Part shown: positions 53,960 to 61,199 of the stretch, piece after piece
Numbering within the stretch: the stretch's first letter is position 1
Layout of the letters: every line of letters begins with the position of its first letter
Source of the DNA: Arenibacter sp. F20364
GTDB lineage: Bacteria; Bacteroidota; Bacteroidia; Flavobacteriales; Flavobacteriaceae
Direction of reading: 5' to 3'
Length of the DNA stretch: 64,000 nucleotides
NCBI RefSeq assembly: GCF_023015905.1
Contig: NZ_JALKBD010000003.1
Span: 1 to 64,000, forward strand
Made by a program: the position numbers and the translations under genes
Notes under the pieces: generated by a model
Told to the model about the DNA's origin: nothing
The model's input: only the letters and a program-made list of their open reading frames with translations
The model's database searches: none

Positions 53960-53991
53960 CCAATAAGTAACCATTTTTAACCAATAACTAA
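53960..53991. promoter_or_regulatory. Direct repeats spaced 21 bp, candidate AraC operator
   Basis: CCAATAAGTAA at 53960 and CCAATAACTAA at 53981, exactly two helical turns apart, in the 206-bp divergent region between P450 and AraC genes. A partial third CCAATAGTGA starts at 53926. AraC monomers typically bind such direct repeats. Confidence 0.55.
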
Positions 53992-54093
53992 ACTATTCTG
54001 TTTAATATATGACATTTATCAGTGTTTTGGGGTAAAATAAATAAATTACTAAGTTTGTACTGACTATACATATTCCAAAATTCTAAGTAATAT

Positions 54094-54936
54094 ATGAAGC
54101 CAATCCTGGAGCCCATTCCTTTAAATGAACAACAGACCATTAAAGGGTTTCACTACGTTGACAAGGATTTTGCAACCCCATGGCATTTTCACCCCCAACA
54201 CGAACTTACCTACATAGAATCCAGTGTAGGAACAAAATTTATAGGGGATTATGTTGGGCCATATCAGCCTGGGGAATTGGTACTTTTACGTTCCAATGTG
54301 CCCCACTGTTGGACTAACCACAAACAGCAGGTTTCAGATTCAAGGTCTCTAGTGATCCAATGGAACAGAGGTATCTTCGCCAAAGCGCCTGAACTTACAC
54401 CCGTTTTTGAAATGTTAAAAATGGCTTCCAAGGGTATTATTTTTGATGCAGCGATAATATCCGTCGTTTTACCACAGCTTAAAAATATGATGCAATTAAA
54501 GGGACAAGGCCTGTATCTTGAATTATTGTCCGTTCTTATAAAGTTGTCCACAACTACTTACAAGACGCTGTCGGCATCCAGTTTTGAGGAAGACCTGCCT
54601 ACGGAATACGGTACCCGTATGACCAAAATCCACGATTTTGTAGGGGCACAGTTTCACCGAAAAATTTATTTAAAGGAATTGGCAGATTTGGTAAATATGT
54701 CCGAACAATCTTTTTCCAGATTTTTCACCAGAATGATGGGTCGTTCTTTTTTTACCTTTTTAAACGAGTATCGTATTAATGTGGCAGCTAGAATGTTGGT
54801 AGATACGGAGGATTCCGTTTCCCAAATTGGTTTTGCCTGTGGTTATGAATCCCCTCCTTTCTTTTTTAAAAAGTTTCAAAGCATATACAAGGTATCACCT
54901 GCAAAGTACAGAAAGACCTATCTGGCCCAAATTTAA
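54094..54936 (+). CDS. AraC-family transcriptional regulator
   Basis: A 280-residue regulator. An N-terminal cupin-like sugar-binding domain (ATPWHFHPQHELTYIESSVG; GPYQPGELVLLRSNVPHCW) precedes the double HTH at about 185-280: KIYLKELADLVNMSEQSFSRFFTRMMG and VSQIGFACGYESPPFFFKKFQSIYKVSPAKYRK. It diverges from the P450 operon and precedes the fucosidase, so it probably senses a galactose- or fucose-type sugar and controls one or both. Confidence 0.93.
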   Translation: MKPILEPIPLNEQQTIKGFHYVDKDFATPWHFHPQHELTYIESSVGTKFIGDYVGPYQPGELVLLRSNVPHCWTNHKQQVSDSRSLVIQWNRGIFAKAPELTPVFEMLKMASKGIIFDAAIISVVLPQLKNMMQLKGQGLYLELLSVLIKLSTTTYKTLSASSFEEDLPTEYGTRMTKIHDFVGAQFHRKIYLKELADLVNMSEQSFSRFFTRMMGRSFFTFLNEYRINVAARMLVDTEDSVSQIGFACGYESPPFFFKKFQSIYKVSPAKYRKTYLAQI

Positions 54937-55197
54937 AATATGGACTGTTGCAGGATAGTCACAATGCCACTACATTCAATTTTTGCGACTATCCTCTACT
55001 CTTAAAGATTTACAGGCTAGTGGTAGTTTATGGTTCATAATGTTGATTATCAATAGGTTTGTAATATATTAAAAAATCCAAAAAACCATTTGTTGCAGAA
55101 TTTGGAACATACGGTATCTTAAGAATAGTACCTTAAATTGATATTTGCCAAATCAAAAACGGGGAGTATCATAAACTCCTTTTCTATAAAATTTAAA

Positions 55198-56742
55198 ATG
55201 GTGGGTATAAGAAAACAAATTTTAATACTGGGATCGATCCTAGTGTTGATATCATGTAAAACAGAGAATAAGAAGGTGGCTGAACCGGCCCCTGAGGTAG
55301 TGAAACAATTTGAACCTAACTGGGAATCAATCAAGGCCAATTACAAGGATCCCGAATGGTTTAGCAATGATAAGTTTGGTATATTCATTCATTGGGGGGC
55401 CTATAGTGTTCCCGCCTTTGGCTCGGAATGGTATCCGAGACAAATGTATATGGATACGGCCACTTTTTCTGCCCAGCTCAAATTGGGTAAAAAAGGGCCC
55501 AATGCCACTTACCTACATCACAAAAAGACTTGGGGCGATCAAAAGGAATTTGGTTACAAGGACTTTATCCCAATGTTCAAAGCAGAAAAATTTGATGCCG
55601 CCACTTGGATAGATTTATTCAAGAAATCGGGTGCCCGTTATGTGGTTCCCGTGGCAGACCACCATGACGGATTTGCGATGTACAAATCCAACACCACGCG
55701 TTGGAATGCTTTTGATAAGGGTCCAAAAAGGGACGTATTGGGAGAACTTTTTGAAGAAGGCCGTAAACAAGGGCTTAAAATGGGAGCCTCATCCCACTAC
55801 GCATTCAACTGGTCTTTTTATAATAAGAAAGATAAATTTGATACGACTGATCCTGAATATGCGGACTTGTATTCAACTAAAGGTAAAAACTTGGAGGAGC
55901 CTGTTTCTGCTGAATTCAAACAAAAATGGTGGAATAGGACTGTAGATCTTATAGATAATTATCAACCGGACATACTTTGGTTCGATTTTTATTTGGACAC
56001 GCCTGATTTTGCGGATTTACGGCCTAAACTTGCTGCCTATTATTACAATAAAGGTTTGAAATGGGGCAAAGAAGTGGTTATAAATGATAAGAATTTTGAT
56101 CACGAAGCTTTTCCGGAAGGAACGGTTATCTATGATTTGGAACGAGGAAAGCTCCCTGGAATACGTAAACTTCCTTGGCAAACAGATACCTCAATTGGTA
56201 AAAATTCTTGGTCCCATGTTACCAATTGGGACTCAAAGACAGCCAACCAACTCATTGACGATCTAGTAGACATTGTTTCCAAAAACGGAAACTTATTGTT
56301 GAACGTTGGCCCAAAGGCAGACGGTACCATTCCGGATGATCAAAAGGAAATATTGTTGCAGATCGGTAGCTGGTTGGAAGTAAACGGAGATGCCATATAC
56401 GATACTAGATATTGGAGAACTTTTGGCGAAGGTCCTACCGAAGTTAAGAAGGGCCATCATTCCGAAGGACAGAACAAAGAATTTACCGGACAGGATATCC
56501 GTTTTACCCAAAAGGGTGATAAGCTATACGCCATAATGTTGGCCTGGCCAAGTAGTGGTAAAATTAATATCGAATCCTTGGGAAGTAACAGTGAATATGC
56601 CAAAGACCTAAACATTAAAGGGGTTCGACTTTTGGGCAGTGATGCCAAATTGACCTTGGATCAAACGGAAAAGGGGCTATTTGTGGATAATTTAGGAAAG
56701 CAATCGGGGGAATATGCCCACGTTCTGGAAATCAGCTTATAG
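55198..56742 (+). CDS. GH29 alpha-L-fucosidase, lipoprotein
   Basis: Started at MVGIRKQILIL (55198; 514 residues), giving a lipoprotein signal with lipobox LISC; the frame extends 20 codons upstream without a signal. GH29 hallmarks: KFGIFIHWGAYSVPAFGSEW, DHHDGFAMYKS, PDILWFDFYLD with the expected Asp nucleophile, and NLLLNVGPKADGTIP. A beta-sandwich C-terminal domain ends GVRLLGSDAKLTLDQ. It releases L-fucose (or related alpha-L-galactose) from algal glycans at the cell surface or periplasm. A terminator follows. Confidence 0.94.
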   Translation: MVGIRKQILILGSILVLISCKTENKKVAEPAPEVVKQFEPNWESIKANYKDPEWFSNDKFGIFIHWGAYSVPAFGSEWYPRQMYMDTATFSAQLKLGKKGPNATYLHHKKTWGDQKEFGYKDFIPMFKAEKFDAATWIDLFKKSGARYVVPVADHHDGFAMYKSNTTRWNAFDKGPKRDVLGELFEEGRKQGLKMGASSHYAFNWSFYNKKDKFDTTDPEYADLYSTKGKNLEEPVSAEFKQKWWNRTVDLIDNYQPDILWFDFYLDTPDFADLRPKLAAYYYNKGLKWGKEVVINDKNFDHEAFPEGTVIYDLERGKLPGIRKLPWQTDTSIGKNSWSHVTNWDSKTANQLIDDLVDIVSKNGNLLLNVGPKADGTIPDDQKEILLQIGSWLEVNGDAIYDTRYWRTFGEGPTEVKKGHHSEGQNKEFTGQDIRFTQKGDKLYAIMLAWPSSGKINIESLGSNSEYAKDLNIKGVRLLGSDAKLTLDQTEKGLFVDNLGKQSGEYAHVLEISL

Positions 56743-56771
56743 TATTGTAAGTGAATTGTTTGAATTAGCTT

Positions 56772-56801
56772 ATAGAGCGCACTTTTCATGGTGCGCTCTA
56801 T
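56772..56801 (+). terminator. Rho-independent terminator after the fucosidase
   Basis: An 11-bp perfect stem (ATAGAGCGCAC / GTGCGCTCTAT) with an 8-nt loop followed by TTT, 30 bp after the stop. It separates the fucosidase from the sugar catabolic genes. Confidence 0.85.
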
Positions 56802-56989
56802 TTAAATTTTAATACCCAGGGAAATAGGCTTGAAACTTAGAAAGGCCAATCAATACACCAAGGGGATGTAATAGTCCCTGTAACGAGCAGATAAATTAAA
56901 TAGTTTTGCACATATAAAGTCATTAGCACCTAGGCAGTCAACCCTTTGTCCGATAATTGGATACTTAGTCAATATATAAATAATATAGA

Positions 56990-58003
56990 ATGAATTATAT
57001 AGTTTGTGAAAAGCCCGGAGAGTTTTTGTTGAAAGAAAAAAATCCTCCAGAAAAAGTAAAGGGAGAAGCCCTACTCCGCGTTAAAAAAGTGGGGATCTGC
57101 GGAACCGATATACACGCCTATGGGGGCAACCAGGCGTTCTTCACCTATCCCAGGATTTTAGGGCATGAACTTGCCACGGAGATCGTAGAGATAGAAGAAA
57201 ACGACAAAGGACTTAAGAAGGGCGACAACGTAGTGGTTATGCCCTATATAAGTTGTGGTAAATGCGTAGCCTGTAGACAGGGCAAGACCAACTGTTGTAC
57301 CAATATTGCCGTGCTGGGGATACATACAGACGGGGGTATGCAGGAAACCATATCCGTGCCTATATCACTATTAATTCCGGCCAAAAAGTTAAGCGATAAC
57401 CAAATGGCGGTTGTAGAACCTCTGGCCATTGGAGCGCATGCCATCCGCAGGGCCGATATTAAGAAAGGGGAAACCATTGTGGTCGTAGGCTGTGGCCCTA
57501 TCGGCATTGGCATACTAAAATTGGCCCAGATTGCAGGTGCTAAAGTGATTGCGGTTGACATGAACCAGGGAAGGCTGGATTATGCCAAAGATAAAATAGG
57601 TGTAGATCATGTGGTTATTGGTGGGAAAGAAGCCGTAATGCAGATTAAGGGTATTACCAACGGAGATATGTGTGCGGTGGTATTTGATGCCACTGGGCAT
57701 AAAGGTGCTCTGGAATCTGGCCCCGACTATATGTCCCATGGAGGACGCTATGTACTTGTGGGCCTTTCCAAAGGAGAGCTCACCTTTTTGCATCCGGCCA
57801 TACATGCCAAGGAATCTACTATACTGTGTAGTAGAAATGCTACTTTGGAAGATTTTGAAAATGTCATTTCAATTTTGGAAAAAGGACAATTTCCCATTGA
57901 TTCCTTTGTTACCCACAATGTGCCCTATACCGAAATGATAGCCAATTTTGACCATTGGGTAGATCCCAAAAATGGGGTAATCAAGGCTATGGTCGATTTT
58001 TAA
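56990..58003 (+). CDS. Zinc-type sugar/polyol dehydrogenase
   Basis: A 337-residue medium-chain dehydrogenase. Catalytic zinc: VGICGTDIHAYGG and LGHELATEI; structural zinc: CGKCVACRQGKTNCC. NAD motif VVVGCGPIGIGILKLAQ. The closest known types are L-galactonate and L-fuconate-pathway dehydrogenases. In a fucose locus it may oxidise 2-keto-3-deoxy-L-fuconate or an alcohol. First gene of the cassette, 130 bp before the SDR. Confidence 0.88.
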   Translation: MNYIVCEKPGEFLLKEKNPPEKVKGEALLRVKKVGICGTDIHAYGGNQAFFTYPRILGHELATEIVEIEENDKGLKKGDNVVVMPYISCGKCVACRQGKTNCCTNIAVLGIHTDGGMQETISVPISLLIPAKKLSDNQMAVVEPLAIGAHAIRRADIKKGETIVVVGCGPIGIGILKLAQIAGAKVIAVDMNQGRLDYAKDKIGVDHVVIGGKEAVMQIKGITNGDMCAVVFDATGHKGALESGPDYMSHGGRYVLVGLSKGELTFLHPAIHAKESTILCSRNATLEDFENVISILEKGQFPIDSFVTHNVPYTEMIANFDHWVDPKNGVIKAMVDF

Positions 58004-58133
58004 GAGGGTTATTCCTGTATTGGGATGTAAGAGCATGGTTGTTCTCTACCTTAGATATACCCGCGTATAATATGGGTAGTGTTCAATGAAAAGATATGAC
58101 CAATTTTTAGAAAATTAACCAAGATGTAAATAG

Positions 58134-58931
58134 ATGGATTTAGAATTAAAAAACAAGATTGTAGTGGTAACCGGCGCTGCAGGAATCAGGGGAAGTATAG
58201 GTGAAACCATAGTACAGGCCCTTGCCGACGAAGGGGCGATACCAGTAATAGTTTGTAGAAACGATAGAGGTTATGGCTATGAAAAGGAACTTCAGGAAAG
58301 GGGATTGGATGCTATCTTTGTCAAGACCGATCTATCCGATACAGTCCAAATAGAAAGGGCTGCCAAAATAATTGGTGATAAATACGGTCATATAGATGTC
58401 TTGATCAATAATGTTGGGGTAAACGATGGTGCCGGACTGGATGCTTCCATTGATGATTTTATGTATTCCCTAAAATTGAATTTGGTAAGCTTTTTTGCCA
58501 TGACCAAATATTGCCTTCCCTATATCATCAAGGCCAAGGGCAATATTCTGAACATAGGGTCCAAAGTCGCCTTAACGGGCCAAGGAGGTACTTCTGGCTA
58601 TGCGGCCTCTAAGGGAGGGGTGCTGGGCCTTACACGTGAATGGGCAGTAGACCTTATAAAACACAACGTTCGTTCCAATGCCATAATTATTGCTGAGAGT
58701 TGGACACCTGCCTATGACAACTGGATCAAGACCCTGGATGATGGAGCGGAAAAATTAAAATCCATCGTAAAAAAAATACCTTTGGAGAATCGGATGACGA
58801 CTCCACGGGAAATTGCGGACAGCTGTCTGTTTACCATCTCGGAAAAATCTTCGCATACCACCGGACAGTTCATTTTTGTAGACGGAGGTTATGTGCATCT
58901 GGACAGGTCCCTCTTGACCGACCAACAATAA
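58134..58931 (+). CDS. SDR-family dehydrogenase, L-fucose-pathway type
   Basis: A 265-residue short-chain dehydrogenase. NAD(P) motif VVVTGAAGIRGSIGE (a variant of TGxxxGxG), NNVGVND, catalytic Ser in NIGSKVAL, Tyr-Lys in YAASKGG, and FVDGGYVHLD. Its position between a Zn dehydrogenase and FucP points to L-fucose dehydrogenase or 2-keto-3-deoxyfuconate dehydrogenase of the oxidative fucose pathway; I cannot choose between them. It is 12 bp upstream of the permease gene. Confidence 0.85.
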   Translation: MDLELKNKIVVVTGAAGIRGSIGETIVQALADEGAIPVIVCRNDRGYGYEKELQERGLDAIFVKTDLSDTVQIERAAKIIGDKYGHIDVLINNVGVNDGAGLDASIDDFMYSLKLNLVSFFAMTKYCLPYIIKAKGNILNIGSKVALTGQGGTSGYAASKGGVLGLTREWAVDLIKHNVRSNAIIIAESWTPAYDNWIKTLDDGAEKLKSIVKKIPLENRMTTPREIADSCLFTISEKSSHTTGQFIFVDGGYVHLDRSLLTDQQ

Positions 58932-58943
58932 AATAGACCAATT

Positions 58944-60278
58944 ATGACCAAGACCAAGAAAATACCAGTGGTAAACAGGGAATTGTTATTTCCCTTTATT
59001 ATGATCACCTCTTTATTTGCCCTATGGGGCATTGCCAATGATCTTACCAATCCAATGGTATCGGCATTTAAAAAAGTTATGCCGGAACTGACCAATGTAC
59101 AAGCTTCGTTGGTACAGTTCGCATTTTACTTCGGCTATTTTTTTATGGCCTTGCCTGCTGCCCTCTTCATACGAAAATACAGTTATAAATCGGGGATTAT
59201 CCTAGGGCTCATCTTATATGCCATTGGGGCCTTTTTGTTTTATCCGGCGGCAGCTTATGAAGAGTATTCCTATTTTTTAATCTCTTTATGGGTTCTTACC
59301 TGTGGTTTGGCCTTTTTGGAAACGACCTCCAATCCCTTGGTCCTTGCCCTTGGTGATGAGACTACGGCCACCAGAAGATTGAATCTGGCGCAGGCATTCA
59401 ACCCTATGGGATCATTGACAGGGATGATCATAGCCCAGGTATTTGTAATAGGTGCCCTGCGATCTGATGATTACACTGCTGAAGCCTTTAACGCCCTGGG
59501 TTCAGAGGAATTGGCGGCCATTAGGGAAAATGACCTGGGCATTATCAGTATTCCATATATAGGCCTGGGAATTGTGGTACTCGCCATCATGGCCATTATT
59601 GTATTTACCAAAATCCCAAAGACTGCAGAAGAGGATAAGATGTCCGTTTCCGAGTCTTTTAAAAAGCTTTTTGCGAATAAAAATTATTTGAAAGGGGTCC
59701 TCGCCCAGGCCTTCTATGTAGGGGCCCAAATTATGTGCTGGACCTATATTTTTCAATACGTGGATCATATGAACGAAGGACGGGCCGAAGTTGAGCAATT
59801 AACGGCTACCTGGTTCAATGTGGTGGCAATGATCTTATTTCTTACCGGACGATGGATAGGTACGGCCATGATGAAAAGCATAAATCCTTCCAAACTTTTA
59901 ATGTGGTTCGGCTTGGGTGGGGTTGTAATGTCCGCCGGGGCCATATTGCTATCCGGCATGCCAGGTTTACTTGCTTTGGTAGGTATTTCGGTCTTTATGT
60001 CCATTATGTTCCCCACTATTTATGGAATTGCCCTAAAGGATATGGGAGACGAGGCCAAGATAGGTTCGGCAGGACTTGTAATGGCCATTGTAGGGGGAGC
60101 ATTGATGCCCGTACTACAGGGCAGTATTTTAGACTGGGGTGGTGATGGTTTTGCAGATGTAGCGGTACTTGGATTTATTCCGGAAGTAAAATTTTCATTC
60201 ATACTCCCATTGATTTGCTTGGCCGTTGTGGCTTGGTACGGATACAGTAGTTTTAAAACCAATAAAACCACCGAATAA
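58944..60278 (+). CDS. fucP: L-fucose:H+ symporter-like MFS permease
   Basis: A 444-residue MFS transporter with 12 predicted spans. FALWGIANDLTNPMVSAFKKVM is the FucP-type hallmark of TM1. It also has YFGYFFMALPAALFIRKY, WVLTCGLAFLETTSNPLVLALG and LMWFGLGGVVMSAGAILL. FucP takes up L-fucose (also L-galactose or D-arabinose) with protons across the inner membrane. Its stop shares one base with the mutarotase start (TAATG). Confidence 0.92.
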   Translation: MTKTKKIPVVNRELLFPFIMITSLFALWGIANDLTNPMVSAFKKVMPELTNVQASLVQFAFYFGYFFMALPAALFIRKYSYKSGIILGLILYAIGAFLFYPAAAYEEYSYFLISLWVLTCGLAFLETTSNPLVLALGDETTATRRLNLAQAFNPMGSLTGMIIAQVFVIGALRSDDYTAEAFNALGSEELAAIRENDLGIISIPYIGLGIVVLAIMAIIVFTKIPKTAEEDKMSVSESFKKLFANKNYLKGVLAQAFYVGAQIMCWTYIFQYVDHMNEGRAEVEQLTATWFNVVAMILFLTGRWIGTAMMKSINPSKLLMWFGLGGVVMSAGAILLSGMPGLLALVGISVFMSIMFPTIYGIALKDMGDEAKIGSAGLVMAIVGGALMPVLQGSILDWGGDGFADVAVLGFIPEVKFSFILPLICLAVVAWYGYSSFKTNKTTE

Positions 60279-60619
60279 TGACAAGAAGATTTTGTTTTTC
60301 GTGCGACTTAAAGGATGATTCCCGATTAATGGCCGAATATAAAGAATACCATGCGGCAGGCAATGCATGGCCAGAAATAACCAAAAGTATCAAGGATGCC
60401 GGCATCGTGGACCTGCAGATTTATTTAACAGGAAACAGGATGTTTATGGTCATGGACGTGGACGAATCCTTTGACCCGGTTAAAAAGGCCCAAGCGGATG
60501 CCCTGAATCCCAAGGTACAGGAATGGGAAGAACTAATGTGGAAATACCAACAAGCCTTGCCCTGGGCCCAAGAAGGAGAAAAATGGGTGCCTATGGAACA
60601 GGTTTTCCAGTTGGTTTAA
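60278..60619 (+). CDS. L-fucose/L-rhamnose mutarotase-like protein
   Basis: A 113-residue RhaM/FucM (DUF718) protein. RRFCFSCDLKDDSRLMAEYKEYHAAGNAWPEI carries the catalytic His in the typical position; further motifs are VDLQIYLTGNRMFMVMDV and MWKYQQALPWAQEGEKWVPM. It interconverts anomers of 6-deoxy-L-sugars before the dehydrogenase step. Translationally coupled to fucP. Last gene of the cassette. Confidence 0.9.
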   Translation: MTRRFCFSCDLKDDSRLMAEYKEYHAAGNAWPEITKSIKDAGIVDLQIYLTGNRMFMVMDVDESFDPVKKAQADALNPKVQEWEELMWKYQQALPWAQEGEKWVPMEQVFQLV

Positions 60620-61199
60620 ATTGGTTTTTAAAAGAAAAGCATGTTTGTACTTATTTCATTTTATTGAGAAAATATTGGGATTTTATATAAGGATGCCTTG
60701 GCCTAAATTATTTGCAAGTCTTCAATAATTCTTAACGGCCATGTGATCTTCACAAGGAAGAAGTCCCACCAATTCATAGACTTTGAAGATAATGATCAAC
60801 GATAGTCTATCCGGGAGTATGATTTATAGATACTTCGTAGGTTAAGGGGACCAAGGAACAGAACTTCAAATTTAGGAAGGCTGGTTCTTGCTTTTAAATT
60901 AATTCACACGCAACTTCGGAGATTGACTCCCTCCTATCGCCTTCGGATTTTGACCATATGTTGCATACTGTTGATCATATGTTGCTAAATCTGCAGTTGG
61001 TTATTTCTATATTTAATCCACCCCTAGGATTCAAAATTTGAATCCGGTATGAGCGGCTTTGGTTAGGGGTTGCAGATTGAAACTTATCGCAGCATAAATT
61101 ACAATTTCCTTTAAGCCCGAAGTTCGGTATTCGTATAGAATTTGCTTTCTGGATATAGTTAAAATAATTAAATTAATGTCGACTAAATAACACGCTACA
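60620..61199. other. Intergenic, upstream region of the DUF5107 gene
   Basis: 580 bases without a gene. It contains the direct-repeat pair at 60950-60985. The cassette terminator was not identified. Confidence 0.45.
60950..60985. promoter_or_regulatory. Direct repeats spaced 21 bp, candidate AraC-type operator
   Basis: TTGACCATATGTTGC at 60950 and TTGATCATATGTTGC at 60971, one mismatch over 15 bp, exactly 21 bp apart and about 215 bp upstream of the DUF5107 start. The spacing equals that before the AraC gene, but the repeat sequence differs, so another regulator of the same class may be involved. Confidence 0.6.
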
